Positions 1 to 13,984 are shown, counted from the stretch's first letter. The stretch is 64,000 nucleotides of DNA from Symsagittifera roscoffensis (GCF_963678635.1 NC_087063.1:6354386-6418385); one strand, 5' to 3'. Numbers and translations: made by a program. Notes: a model not told the origin generated them from the sequence alone.

Positions 1-1196
1 ATTTCCCAAATTGTTCTTCACCCGTTCCGAAAACGAGGAAGACGTTGCCGGCTTCTCCGTCACCTCATGCATCATAGTGTTATCAGTTGGTGATAATGTA
101 GTCGCCACGTTTTCAGTAGAGACGTCGGACAGTTCCGAAATCTCCTCTCAATCAAGAGCCCAGTGGAAGTGGCAAATTTTGGGCCTTTTTCTACCGGAGT
201 AAATTCAAGCGCCAATCTTACATTCTCATTCCCTTCAGTTCCACGTCCTGCCCGATTCTCATCCAAGGCAGGGTCCGGATGGATCTCTACCTCTAACGTT
301 GCCTTTTGTCCTTCGGAGGACTTTTGACTCCTGTCTTGAACCATTCCGCCTGAAACCTTCGTCGTTTTGTTGGTCCGGGTCCGTGCGATTCTTTCCACAA
401 AAGGGTCATTCCTTGATTTTCTTTGTTTCCTAGAGCTATCACTTAGTTTAGGTATCCTTCACTTGTCTAGACATTTTCTATTTCACTTCATACGCACTCA
501 CTTATGCACTCAATTCGATTACTAAGGTTCAAATTGTTTGACTACTGATAATAATAACACAACAGAATAAATCCCAAAAATTCTGCTTAAATAGTGACCG
601 CGAGTCCTTGTAAGTTATCACAGTACATCGTGTATACAATTAATTCACAACAATTGGTTATTGGTTATAATATATGAAGCTAGCACAAAATGATGATATC
701 ATTATATTTAAAAGATAGTGTACTCGCTACCCAGTCAAGAACAATTGTTTTGGATTTAAAACCAAAAACGAAGGAAGATAAAAAAAAAACATTTTAAAAA
801 AAGTATATGTATCGCACTTGGTCTGTTGCAATTCAATAGTCAAACTTATTTCTAAAGGCAGAGTTTCCCCTGTTCAGTGCCGCACTAAACAGACAAAACT
901 TGAAGGTAGTAATGTTCTCAAGTGGGCGTCTAGTGCACCCACCGAGTCCTGTGTTACCTATCTGCCTTCGGATTGCCCGATCTAGACCTACTAAAAACCT
1001 CAAGGCAACCACATTTAAAGGCAATTTACCAGTGCAGTCACTAGTTTCTAGCCTGATTCCTAAAATCCTAATATTCTTTACTATGTATATCACTTCCTTC
1101 TGCGTACGCTTTAGAATCCTTAGAATCACGTGCCTTATACGAAAAAATAAATAATAAAAAAATTTATATTTTCATGACCCCTCCGGGTTAACAAAA
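1..1196. other. Anonymous region, no gene supported
   Basis: I see no recognisable protein or RNA gene here. The minus strand is open from about 430 down to 72, rich in charged and polar residues, but it matches no family I know and has no clear partner. The rest is AT-rich. Short overlapping frames on both strands between 833 and 1154 look like chance openings. Confidence 0.5.
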
Positions 1197-1640
1197 AGAA
1201 GACCCTTCCGGATTGGCAAAATAGGACTTTTCCGGATTGGCAAAATTGGGACCCTTCCGGATTGGGGAAATGGGACCCTTCCGGATTGGTGAAAATGGGA
1301 ACCTTTCGGATTGGTGAAAATGGGACCCTTCCGGATTAGTGACAATGGGACCCTTCCGGATTAGTGACAATGGGACCCTTCCGGATTGGGGAAATTGGGA
1401 CCCTTCCAGATTGGTGAAAATGGGACCCTTCCGGATTGGTGAAAATGGGACCCTTCCGTATTGGTGAAAATAGGACCCTTCCGGATTGGTGAAAATGGGA
1501 CGCTTCCGGATTGGTGAAAATGGGACCCTTCCGGATAGGTGAAAATGGGACCTTCCGGATTGGTAAAAATGGGACCCTTCCGGATTGGTGAAAATGAGAC
1601 CCTTCCGGATTGAGACCCCTTCGGGTTCGTAATAGTAACT
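1197..1640. repeat. 25-bp minisatellite with TTCCGGAT core
   Basis: About 17 head-to-tail units of roughly 25 bp follow the pattern GGGACCCTTCCGGATTGGTG then AAAAT, with scattered substitutions and length changes. Each unit carries the near-palindrome TCCGGA. The open frames on the minus strand (repeating NPEGSHFHQS-like peptides) arise only because the period combined with indels avoids stops, so I do not call them genes. Confidence 0.9.
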
Positions 1641-4600
1641 TTTCTTGGTCGATTAAAATTCACACCCGAGATCCTTCCGGATACGGGCTCCGAGGCTATT
1701 ATGCTGTATGAACTAACTAGGAAGGGTGTATTATGTCCCCAGACACTTCCGGATTGAAGCCTCTTATTTGGCAATTCTTCTTAACTGCGAAGGGTCTTAT
1801 AACTAGCCTAGTTTCGACTCAACTATCGTTTTCTGTGTTCCTTAGCCCTCCCTTTTTGTCGAGAACAGCGTAACATTGCCTTATTAAAACGTTTCTATCC
1901 TTTGGTAAAGGTATAAGGTCTTTCCAAAGTTTTTTTTACAAAAGGTGAAGGGTGTACCTTCACAAATTGGTGTTTTTGCTAAAAACAATCTTAGCAATTT
2001 TCTTTGCATACTTTTTCAGAAAACAAAAAGCTCTATGAGTAAGTTCACTTAATTTCTGATCTAATGGTACTAAAATGAACTGGATCTGTCCAGTAGTTTC
2101 AAAGTTATTAATCTAAACGTCTTTTTTCTAAAGTGCTAAATTTTTCGCCTAACTTTTTTCGCAATTCTTGTCCTATTGAAAAAATCCGGTCTAAAACGTT
2201 CCAGCTGAAAAAATTTGCCAAAAAACCATGCTTTTTGGACCCTCCGGATTGATGAATCCATAAAAATCAAACATGTTAAGTTCAAATTCACTAGAACCAG
2301 GAAGGTTATTGGCAACCGGGCTTAAAACCTGTCAATTAACAAGTGGGTGTTGTCCGAACAACAATTTTTTGGACCTAATGCAAAAACTTCGAAAAGCTTT
2401 CTGATTTTGTAGCGTTTTGCTTTTTCAAAAATCATCAAATCTTGTTTCTCGGTACCCGATCAGTTCCAACCACGTCTGAACTAAAATGACCGGTTTCTAC
2501 TAATTATACTAGTGCAGTTACGATGTAACTCAGTAGTTCAGCGTTTTTTTCCGAATCAAAAAACATCGATATCTCAAAAATCGCGATTTGTGGGGGATCA
2601 AAATATTACTATTTTCACCCTAAAAACCGGTCTGTATAGGAGTATTAATACGATATATAAGTATTAATACAGTAAATATATATACTTATGGGACCTACTG
2701 GTATATAGGTGAAAATAGTATGGAAGGGTAATCTTCCAGTCAGAAGCTAGATCCCGGAATCCGGAAGGCTTCCGCGTTCCAAAATACCCTTCCGCCCCGG
2801 TGGTGAAAGCCTTATTTAGATCATCCGCTTGTCGTGGAGCGCTCCTTAACGGTTCTGCCGGTCATGATGTTAAAAAAAGATAACACCAAGGAGCGCCATA
2901 AAAATTTGTATGTAACATTTGCCCGGAAGTACATATCGACGGAAAATAAAGCTAGGTTCTAAAACGACTGGCTAGCTTCTAAACACAGCTCTACATGCTT
3001 TTCACCGTCTCTGCCATAGCCAGTTCTTTTGGTGGTCTTTCTAACATCGGGTCGACGAAAACGTTACTGTTTCCGGCTTCGGTCAGAACGCTCTAATTAA
3101 CTTAATTACATGCAAAATAGTGAGCTCATGGCTGGGTCTCAGTATCCCCAGACCACGAGGTCACTCCTAAAAGCAGGGCTTTAACATATTTACTATATTA
3201 CTATTGTTTTTGTTCAGTAGATAAAATCATCATCTCCATCGAAGATGGATCAACACTTTCCCTCAACTGCTAGCTTGTCATATTCAAAATGAATTTGATG
3301 TTAATTGAATTCAACTCAGGACATCCTCAGGAAGCTAAGTGTTTATAAAACAGAGAGTTACAGTTTTCTCCCGAGACCCTCCGGATTCTGGAATCAGGGC
3401 AAATAACCTTCCTATTTCCTCCCGGAAGGCTGGAGGGGTCGTCCCAATACCCTTCTTGGTTCTAGGGATTCGTGTTGTAACGATTGTAGCTGCACAATCG
3501 CTTCAACTCGGAATGGTCTTCTGAAAGTTGTTTTTTCTTCAATCTCGATCAGTATCGCACAATTGCCGTTCACTGTTTTTCTCCAGGATTTCTGTTGTTG
3601 TGTTAATTCGCAGCTTCCGTGTTCGCGAAAGATAAAATGGTTACGTGTCTTTCTTGCACAAAACGATATTTCAAAAATTCACAGGTAATTTCAAACTAAC
3701 CATTGTTTGTTCGTTAAAATGGACAATTAACACCCCTAATTTCATAAAAACCGGTAATCTTCCAGTCAGATGTATCAATAAAAAATCGAATCCAAACTTG
3801 CATTTTGGGACAATCTGGTCGAATGGCACAAAATACAATATAAAATCGGAAAAAAATTCAATTCTTCAGGGCATCACAGCAGCTAAAAAGTAAGTTTTCG
3901 GTCTACTAAATCCTTTGGCACCGGGCACCCAATTCCCCTCTACCTCGGATATAACGCTCTGATTTCCTTAATCTCGCGGCACGGGAGGGAACTGTTCCGC
4001 TCCGGATATTCCACTGAAGCCTCCTTTCTTCCAGTCGGCTCCAGTTACGTGTCTTATCGTGCGTGATCGTCACGATAAGGGAATTAGTGTTCTTTCATTG
4101 GTTTTTCTCAACCGATTCTCGTCTTGTATATCCGGTTGTTTCTGTTATTATGATTTTTTTGCCAAATATGGCCGTTCTTCAAAACTTCCGGGAAATATTC
4201 CATCGTTAAATATTCCATCGTAAAATATTAAGTTCTAGAATATTCCGACCCTCCTTTTCATAACGAGTTCCTCTTTAACGTCATTAACGTCCATTTTGTT
4301 CTCGTCGGAGGGTTCAACTGTGCCAATCCGTCGGAGTGGCACATACTCCCCAGACAGTCCCTTTCAATTCCCCCATTGAACGCACAACCATTGAAGTGGT
4401 GATCCAGTTTTCTACCTTCAACTTACAAATCGCATCAGAAAATTGATATTTGTCTACTCCACTTCAACTCACCCTGTGCCATAAATGGCATCGTACTACA
4501 TTTCAATGACTTCTAACTATTTCACAAAATTTGCATTATGAGGAGTGTTCTATATAAAATTTCTTTTTTGACTACTTATGTTATTTCTCCGTAAAACTTC

Positions 4601-5040
4601 TTCTCGCTCTTGCTGATTACAAAAAATTGGGACGTTGCTCGGCCACGCGCCCATCCAAATTAACTTAGTGTCCGTCGCCAAGTATAATCATTCATTTATG
4701 CCGTTGCCCTCAAAATTAAAATAAAAAAACTCTCTGTGGCTAGGAAGGGTAATGAGGTACTCACCCTCTTCGAGCAGGCGTACCCAAATCCTACCAGGTC
4801 GCCTTAAAGTGAAGATGTGTCCTACACAGGTTAAAAACTTCAGTCAGGTTTAAATAGGTAAATATAGTCACTTACGGTCTATATAAAAATAATCATCGAA
4901 CTAAATTTTTCTATTGTTTTTCAACAATTGCAACAATTCTTAGCAGTTTCAAACAATAACAAGGTCTGTTTTAATCAAACCTCAGCAAAACAAAAAGTTT
5001 GAAATTTTTCATTTCTCTCCAATCTTCTCTTCTTTAATCC
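1641..5040. other. Anonymous AT-rich region with dispersed CCGGAT fragments
   Basis: No gene is recognised. Pieces related to the neighbouring minisatellite recur (CCCTCCGGATT near 2240 and 3377), and a short phrase AATCTTCCAGTCAGA occurs near 2731 and 3757. A perfect 9-bp inverted repeat (CTTATCGTG at 4053-4061, CACGATAAG at 4071-4079) could form a hairpin with a 9-nt loop. The region may be a decayed element whose ends I cannot see. Confidence 0.4.
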
Positions 5041-8000
5041 TCACTCCATCGCTTCTTGTTGCTGCTCTCCCATTTCACTGTCTTCCAGGACTTTTTGTTG
5101 CATGTCCAGAGAGTTACGGGCCGTGCCCCAGCTTTCTTGCTCCAGAAACCTCTGTTTGCAGCAGGGTAGTAGATCCACGTTCACTTTCTGCTCCCTATTT
5201 CTGCAGAAACTGTTGTGCAGACACAGGCTGACGTTTCGCTCTAGGTGAGCTTGTAAGACCTCTTTCATCTCTCGTTCGGTGGTTGAAGACATCCGTGCTG
5301 CTCTCTTCACCGCGGTAGTCACAGCGTTCTTATGCGTCAGGAATACTCTCTTATAGGCTCCCGGTCCTATGTTCAGCTGGAAAGATCGATAGACTTCCAA
5401 GTTTCACTGCACGGAACCAAAGCATCAATCTTTGTTTTGCTCATATCATTTTTATCTCCTTCGGTATCCTCAGAACTTTGCAGGGCGGCATGAACAGATC
5501 CAGTCTCTTACTGATGCTCGCTCTGCTCAATTTCCTTGGAGTTCTGACGTGGTCAGCGCTGACCACCAGCATGGCGCTGACGATGTTGCTAGTTGATCAG
5601 GCAATCCCATGGAGAACAACTCCTGAGCATCCCAAACCAGTACTAGGATTGCTCTCTTGGGGTACTAAAACGTCTACGCCAGGCAGTGACACGGGTACTC
5701 CCCATGAGTCTGCAGGATTTTTCTCCCAGCTCGATGATCCGATGCCACCAGTGGGGATTCAATTTCCATCATCGTCTAATGTGTCTCATCTTTTTCATAT
5801 ATCGTGGGGAAATCGCTTGACATCATACCTCTCGCCTTCTTCTTCTGGAAATCACTGATTTCCTTCGCCCAACTTCCTTCGCCCAACTGGTTTCCTTCGC
5901 CCTACTTCACGAAGTCTTCTCCCACTATTTCTTCCAGCTCATCCTAAGACCTCTCCGGGACTGCCTCGAGGATCTTCCTCAGCAACTCATGGGATTTCTC
6001 CGACTTTCTCGACAGTCGCACGCACTTAGGCACCGAAAAGAGCTGGTCGATCAGTAAGTGTTGCGTTCTTGCATCTACAACCACCAAATGGGTCGGGTTT
6101 TTTTTTGTTGCAGTATGGTGCCGCGCTAAATCCCACCAGGTACTTAGAGCCGATTGTCTTATGATATCCCCCACTGTGTTTCAAAATCATCTCGTTCTCA
6201 ACTGCTACTCGCCAGCTTCCAATTTTCTGCTCCGTCTGTAACGCTCCGGGGAACACTTCCACACTCAAGGATGTGACCAGCACATGGGCACGCTCCAGGC
6301 GCTCCAATGACTCAATCAAGCTGACCATGCTCAGAACTCTAGAGAGGTCATCAGGTTCACCTCCGTTGCTCCGTGGCAATCCGCAATCAATTCCATTTTC
6401 ATTCTTTTCATTCGATCAATATCACTCAATGTCTTGTTCACTCAATATCTTCAAGCAGTGACCGTTCCCACCTACGTGCCCTTCTATTCCACTGCTGAAG
6501 CTAGGCAAGTACTCTCCTTCATCCAACCGCTCGGAGAGTTACCCTCGGACGGTTCCGTGGGTTGTTTGTCATCCTGTTTTGTTACCCTCGAAGCCAACAA
6601 ATGGTGTATCACGGCCAAGCCGTGTAGGCTCTCATCGTCATTCTCCTCTAGCTTAACTTCAGCTGTAAGGTCATATATCAGGCCCGCACTCGGATTTGGG
6701 CACCATGAAGGCTTCGCCAGTTCCCACATCGTCACTAAGCTGGTCTTCAGTGGACCCTCCCACGAACCGCACTCGATGCCTACGAGCCCCTCCAGCTGGG
6801 GAACCCAGGGTTTGAGCACTCGTTCCTCCAGAATCATTCCTAACTGTAGCTGTTCCGAATTTATTGTCTCCAATTCCCGCACTCAGAAATTGAGGATCAC
6901 CGCCTGCTGAAAGTCGAAGTATGAGTCCCTCGCTTCCTCGTTGACGAATGGATTATAAGCCATCCCCGGGACACCCGACACGTATTGGAAGGTTTCCCCT
7001 TTGCCTAACGTCGCATACTCTTTCAGACTCCGAACTCCCTCTAACAACTCTCTCGTAATTATCAATTCTTTGTTGGAACATCTCCTGGCTTCTTCCAATC
7101 TCCGGTAGCTATCCATGTCGTTCAGTTCTTTCGTCGGAATCTGCAGTGGCATGTCTTGATAGAGTTCCAACAAGGCTCTCAAAAAGAGTTCTTTACGCTT
7201 CGATGCCTCTACATATTCTTCTAGCACCGGAGTGGAGATACGATCCACCACGAACTTCACAAAGCGAAGCGCATCCTTCCGTTTTGCCCACGCTATCGCA
7301 GAATCGTCCGCGGCGATCAACACTTTCAAAGCTCCTATCAACTCTAAATGTTGTTCTCTAGCCTTGGTCTCAATGGTAGCTTCGTACTCCTTTTTTCTTA
7401 TCCCAATAAGGCACACCACAAGTCTCACTTGCAAATCTGTCCTAACACAGTGATTTGAGAAGTATGCCATCACAAATGAGGGAGTACGCATGGTTTCATC
7501 AAAATATTTCTGTAGGGCCGCCTTCCAAGAAATCTTGTTCAGAAGCTCTAAACTATTCTCATTCGCTTCTGATGACACAACGGCGCTATATTCTTTCCTC
7601 CTCATGTTTGAGCCCGTCATTATTTCTTTTAAATACTCCTGCATGGCTTGTTTATCATGCCAGACCATCAGGTGCCATCTTGCGGAGTTTCTCTTCTTCA
7701 CCATCCCCATATAGTCACCAGCAGTGAACTGATTCGGGCACCGTAATCCGACTCTACTCGACCATATCGAGCTGCCCTTCCAACTTCATCTTTGCCATGT
7801 TGGTACGTGACGTTTTGTAGTCGTCCATTCCGCCGGACCCACACTGGCTGATGAATTCCATTTCCAATCTGGTGTCAGACAGGGTTCTCTCGTTTTTGTT
7901 GGCCTTTGAAGCCGTAAAGATTACTACCGCCAGCAACATCGGTGGGACTTGATTCTCTATCTCCCTGCCACTATGTACGACACCATCCCCTTGCCGAGCT

Positions 8001-11000
8001 TCGCTTGGGCGGTACACCTTCGCCAGCGACATCACCTCTTCACAACTTCGGGGATGGTCAGTTTATCTTTCACTCCCTCCTTCAGCTTTCTCACCATAGA
8101 CTTATACTTCCTCAGCCCTTTCTTGATCGGGTGAGGAACGGGTTGATCTCGCATAATCGGACCCTTCTCAGCGCTTTTCTCCGTGACTGAATCGGTCAGA
8201 CCGCCAAGTTCAGTGGACTCCATCATCTTCTCTATCACTTCTCGCATGATGGGCTGGTTCAATCCAACTCTCATCATGGATTGAGTGCCGTATCTCCGAA
8301 CTCAAGTACTCTCCATGAAGGCTACACGCGTCCAAACCTCACCGGTTTTCCTCTCCAGCTCGCTCTGGTACCGTTCCCAATCCTCTTCTGGCAATGTGCC
8401 TAGGAACGCCACTCGCATCGACTCATCATTCCTCCGCCTTCAAAGGGATTCACTGAGCAGCTTGGTTTCGCCCCTCCTCTGGCGAGCTTCAACCAGGGGC
8501 ATAGACTCCACGGGAGACAAACTAGCCGGGGGCTCCTTGGTGGGAGACATAAATGATTACCGTGTCATCAGCACTAGCGTTTCATTCGCCCCACCGCCTT
8601 TCGCTTCATTAAGTCGTTTTCTAGCAGATCCCTCTCCAGGGCACCCAAGACGAACTCGCTCATTCTGTCGCTTTTCCCTTCCATGGGATCATATTCCCCT
8701 TGATTTTCTTTATTCGCGTCTCCTTCCTTTCCTCCATCATCTGGCTTTGGTCCCGGACAAGAGGGGCCTTTGCGCGTGTCAACTCCTGCATCCGACCGAG
8801 CCGGTATCGTCAGGTCACCTGCCGGGTAAAACATCTGGTCATTTATGAAAAATTCCACGGGTTCCTCACCATGCGGTGTCACTTCCTCTATCGTCAGATA
8901 GATGTCTTCTCTGGTCTCCTTTCGCACTTTCATCATCACCACAGTCTCTCTTCTGGGCCATTTCAGCCTACACTTATCGTCGACGGCAGCAGTGTACACG
9001 TCATTCCAGTGGCCTGCAGAGTCCTATGGTTTCCTTGATGGTATGGCCTTGATGTTTTTCCCTCTCCACATGTCCGTAAAGGTGAACTCGAAGGTGTGTA
9101 GAGCTGCGGCATTCCAACTGATGAAGCGCGGCTCTATCCCCTCAATAATCATCTTGAGCATCCTCTCTTCTACATCCTGCGCAGCTCCGATCCTGGATGC
9201 CCGGACTGGATTAGTTACTCCCAGCTACATCCTACTGATGCGCGGAAACAGGGGGCACCTACTCGGCAGCGGATTTGAACCCACCAGCCATGTGTCCTGA
9301 TTCTCCTTCACATGAGCGTTTGTCCCCGGCTAGGCCGGAATTTTCACTGCGTCTGTCGTACCCTTGATGATGGGTCGTAGGTTCTAAAGCTTGGGGTTGA
9401 ACTGTACGTTCGAAAGGTTCTCGCCTCCCATCCAACACTTGGAGCTGTTGTTCAGATCCTTCAACACCCAACCAGCTTCCGATATCCTTCCGAATAGTCG
9501 ATCATTGCTCGCCAGCCCTCTCAACTCACTCTGTTCTACACAGTTTAGCACAGAAAAGTCCACCACTGACACAAGGTTAACATACAGAACTGAGTGTCTG
9601 TACGCCTCCACTTGCACGTCTGGGAACACGTGAGCCTCTGAAGGCCCATACACCACCGTTACAATTTCCTTTAATCCAAAAATCAGAGCGAGCGGTTCAA
9701 TCCGCATCATCAGGGCCAAGTCGGTCAACAGGGGCATTCGCCCACACTTCTTCACTTCACTCTCGTTGGAGACTGACTTATCTTCTTCGGCGAGACTTCT
9801 GTTTTGCTGTAGTAAGTACTGAATGAGCAAGGTCCTCCAGTCATTTAATTTTCGATAGTATGCTGTCTCCAACTGGGCATCAAACTCTCTCCACGGTCCC
9901 TGCAGCTGTTCGGTGTATCGTAGCCACACGAACAAATACCCCAGACGACCATAGGTCATCACAATCAGTGTTAGAAGACAATCCAGTCATAGATCATCCA
10001 GTTCCTGCGTGAAAAGCACTATGGGTGCCTTAACAAAGCTTACATGTCCGAAGGCTACGTATAAGGCAAGCACAAAGCCAATGGACAATTTCCTGATATC
10101 CCCCACGAAGTTGAATATCAGGTTCGTCGATGCCCCAGGGTAGCAACTACTGATAAATGCGGGTGACCACCCCACGCCAATTCCCGCAAGAATGGGTAGA
10201 CCTTTCCTATTCGGACCTCATAGCCAGCACGTCCGCTTGGAACCGGTCCGAGGACATCGTGTTGATTTCTTGCTTCATTTGCAACGTGTCTTCTCTCTCA
10301 CGTCTAATATTTTCTGCAGGTTTTGGTGATTTTCTCTCACCACTGCTGGCGCATTACCAAGGGCATCCTGCCCTAATGCACACAGCCGAGGAGTCAGGTA
10401 CAACCAAGTGTTGGCGTGAGGCTTGGTCCTCAAGGCCATGGCCTTAAGGTCTTCTTCTGCTGAGAGGGCGTTCCTCCTCGCCAAAATTACGCTTTCGTCC
10501 CTCACATAGTCCTTCCGTCGAAACCACAGATTGTTTGCTAATCGCTGCATTAGGTGGTGTTCATCACCCACTCCTGGCCTCAATTTCAACTACCGACCAA
10601 ATTTGGAAAGTTCCAGGCCCAGCCCCTCATCCAAAACGACACGCGTCGTGCTATGATCTTTAAATCCTAGGACCGCGTTCGAGATGTCTGACCATATCGT
10701 AGGGAGTTCTGATCGGTAGAGTTAGTAACAGCTGGGATCCACTTGTCGGTTTAATGCAGGTATCATTGTATCAAATCGTCCTTCCGCCAACAAGAAGACC
10801 ATAGCATACACAAACTGCAGGGATTCGGGCAGCAGGGCATAGCCGGGAGATAGCACAAAACTCAACACAAAGATCTGCCGTATCGATCTCTCTGCCTCCA
10901 ATATGGCTGAGAGCAGCGTCATGATCGCTTCTCTCGCAGCCTCCGAGCTTGGGGTTGACCCGTCGATAAGAGCAGTTAAGAGTCCCCTACTCTGCAAGTG

Positions 11001-13592
11001 GTCATTTGATCCGGCTTTTATCACCCCCTCTGAATCCAGGTTCCTTACTCTCTGCACACTTATTAACATCCCCACCGCTTGGCCCCAATCTAAGTTAGGA
11101 CCTTTGAAGAAAATCACATCTGACCAAAAGAGCGAGCGGGGCGTATACAGGTAGTTTGAGCTAGCCACTATCAAGATTTTCCCCGGCTTCATTTCCTGAG
11201 GGTCATAGGCTGCGAACAGGCTGTCTCCTTTTGGTGACTCCACGTGCGCGTATCTTCTTTCATCGCCTTCCAACGTGGTAACTCTAGGGTAATCTCTCAA
11301 ATACTAGCCTGCGTATTGTCCCGGGGGTTTGCTGATGGGTCTGTTCTCCACTAGAAATTTTCCTTTACGGTTTGGAGGAGCTTTTTCTCTGACTTGATGA
11401 CGGACGTCCGTCAATGACAGCGTATTCAGTGGTCCCATGGTGTTATCTCTGGACAAACCCTCCAGATCCGCCAGTCGCAGGGTAGTGGCAGAACTAAATT
11501 GCTCCTCGTCAGCCAAAAACCAGTCCACGCCCGCTATCCAGTACAGACCAGATACCATAGGATCAAGCCCGTTGAGCATTTTCTTCGCGTCTGCATGAAA
11601 TGTCAGCTACTTCATGTTCAGCTTGGTTGCCATGTGTGCTTTGTACAGTCCCCAAGTGCTGAGATCTGCTCTGTTCCATATTAAATCACTGACCCTGCTC
11701 GTATCAATCAACGCTGCAGGATCTGCTTGCGAGGTCCTTTGAGCCGGTGACGTCCTTGTATGTTAGGCTGTGGTTTTCGCAGTTGCTTGGGGAGCCACTT
11801 GCCGTGGTCCATCCCTCGTTCCAACTCGGTTCTCCAAGGATCAGCCTCTGAGAGCTACCTCGTGCCACTGGGTTGACCATTGTCCGTAGCTCAGCTTCCA
11901 TCTTCTCCATCCTCGTTTGAAACGCGTCATTTATCCATTGTATTCCAGGTTGGGTATTGAAGTGTATACCATCTCTCATCAAGGCACTGTGGTTCACCAT
12001 TCTCAGTGCACTTTCGGCATCCATCAACCGGAGTTCATTGGGATCTTCTGTAGTCATGTTCCTGATCATCACATTCCACTGGGTTAAATTCCCATTCATG
12101 ATGTCGGCCACTGATGACCCGGCGTCTGGATTAAGGGGGATGGTACACACATCACAATCCTCAGCCTATACTTCTCTTTCAAATCGTTGAGGAGACATAT
12201 CAGCAACGATTCCCATTTCACTTCGGGGCTGACAGGGTTATTCGAAACGTCGTTCGTCCCTATCATCACGGTTAACGTGTCCACCCTATCCTGGTTCCGT
12301 AGCTCCATCATCTTGATCACTTGAGCCACTGAAGCTCCGCCAAAGGAGATTACGGTAGTTTGTGTTCCTATGATCAGGTGTTGGCTATCCGTCGGCACCG
12401 GTTGGTAGATCGCCGCCGGATTCAAGGTCATACCATTCAGGCAGGGTCTGGGGTGTTCTGCAGCGACTTGCACGAAGATTCATTCTTGTGTTGAGGTCCT
12501 TTCGAATGTCGATTACCCGCGACCTCACCTTGGCTCCACTCGGTACCGGCCCCACTGGGATTTGTTGTCGTTTCTCTCCGGATGAATGACTGGCCTGCAC
12601 GCTGAGAAGGAACGATCCTACCCTAGTTTCTGTCACTCGCTCGGTGTATTTCTTGTATCGCAGCTTTGGCCACCTGCTCAAACTTCTCCTGAAACTGAGG
12701 TGCCAGGTAAATGTCTGAGGGTTCAGGTATCGTAGTCCTCGCGTTTGAAGGCGAACTCACTCGTTGCGGGGCCGTCACCTCACTCAGCCTGTAAAGCTCT
12801 TGAGTCTTGGCATTGGCTGTCGTCTCGGGGTTCATCATTGCCAGGAAGTCCAGCGACAACTTGCTGACTCTCGCATGATAGAGCTCCTTCAAGTGTTTTA
12901 TCTCCTCTTCCTTGAAGAGGATCTGCAACTCGTCGTATAGATTCTTCCAATTGTCACGGTCTCTCGCCTTTTCTTGAAACTCGTTCAACTTCGCGAACAA
13001 CTGCTCTCAATCTCTATTCTTCTTATCAAGAGTCTCACTGGTCTCCGCCGTTGGTATCTCGATTTCGTTCATTTTGACTTTTTTTCAGCGGAGGAGCCGC
13101 TGTTGGGGAATCTGCTGAATGTGATGGGCCCGGCCCGTCACCTGATCGCTTGGATTCAATGAGAGGCTGCGTAGACCGAACAGGTAGGGGCATCTCCCTT
13201 AACCGGTGGTTCCTTTGCTCGCCCAGTGCTGGCTGACGAGCCAAGTCGTGACCAGACATTTCCCCTCTTCGCCATCTCATGAGTCCGTTACGGCTTGTCT
13301 CGGCGGTTCTGGACTCGCCGAAAGCAAGAACAAGTACTAATACCGTGGGGCGATCCCCACGACCTTTTGTTCCCAACGAATTAAGGATCGCGACGGTGAA
13401 CATCACCAGCTCCGGGTCTTCCAATCCAAAGTTGCAATCGATCAACCGCTGATACACCTCGTCTGGAGTCGTTCCTAGGCTCGCTGACAAAAAATCCATC
13501 AAGTCATTTGTATCACTCATTCTTCTCCGTGTAGATCTCATGCTTTCTTTCTTCGATTCCAGTTCAAATTCAATAAACAAGTGCACGATCAA
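5041..13592 (-). pseudogene. Decayed giant ORF downstream of a gypsy-type Pol
   Basis: Reading leftwards from 13592 the minus strand stays coding-like for about 8.5 kb. Open segments follow one another almost end to end (13592-13035, 13000-12623, 12681-12385, 12473-12096, 12150-11704, 11579-11304, 11300-10722, 10589-10275, 9962-9384, 8999-8574, 7710-6883 and smaller ones), separated by single in-frame stops or frame changes. For example, a TAG interrupts the frame just after 11304, and the frame shifts inside the SGNH domain near 12140. The 275-codon segment 7710-6883 is helical and charged. Only the SGNH-like part is recognisable. It lies directly downstream of the gypsy Pol and macro-like piece on the same strand, so it is probably part of the same element, but a separate element is possible. 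No LTRs were found by eye. Confidence 0.6.
11900..12480 (-). pseudogene. SGNH (GDSL-type) hydrolase-like domain, frameshifted
   Basis: All four blocks of the SGNH hydrolase fold can be read. Block I is a TDSQ motif with the candidate nucleophile Ser at 12386-12384. Block II is GGAS. Block III is GTND with Asn at 12254-12252. Block V is DGIH with Asp at 11973-11971 and His at 11964-11962. Spacing is normal for the family, whose members are esterases or lipases. The frame changes once between blocks III and V, near 12140, and once upstream near 12430, so no active enzyme is made from this copy. The catalytic residues themselves are not mutated. The domain sits inside the giant decayed ORF, which is unusual for an LTR element. 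Esterase domains are known from ORF1 of CR1-type LINEs. Confidence 0.7.
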
Positions 13593-13984
13593 TCACGATC
13601 TATGGGACAAGTAACGACTTAGATTAATCATTACGAGCTTTTTCATCTCCAAGACGAAACATCATTCACATCTTTTAAAAACAGTCAATTGAAGCTCTCT
13701 TGTGTTCTTAGTTTAAAAGCTAGCACCAACAGTGGATCATCTTGTCGAAGTAACAAAAATGAGCGATGTCACCTTTCGTGCCTGGAGTGATCACATAAAC
13801 ATCACATAAAACAAAACCCAACGATAACATAAGACACGAATATCACACATCAACACTATCACATAAGAACCTAATACCTAATAGCAAAACTAAAATTAAT
13901 CCTAATGCCTAAAAAGTAAATCTAATAAAGACTACTTAGCACTGAATGTGGCTCTAGCATATGCTCAACTATTATTTTATATGT
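13593..13984. other. AT-rich spacer, no gene seen
   Basis: This stretch lies between the decayed giant ORF and the macro-like remnant. It is rich in A and in short CACATAA-like phrases. I see no coding frame, LTR ends or RNA gene. Confidence 0.4.

Noticed and set aside
1188-1774. Minus-strand frames with repeated NPEGSHFHQS-like peptides
   Set aside because: They follow directly from the 25-bp minisatellite and its indels.
5478-5858. A 126-codon plus-strand frame with a signal-peptide-like start
   Set aside because: The minus strand here belongs to the long decayed ORF, and the plus frame has no domain or partner; it looks like a shadow.
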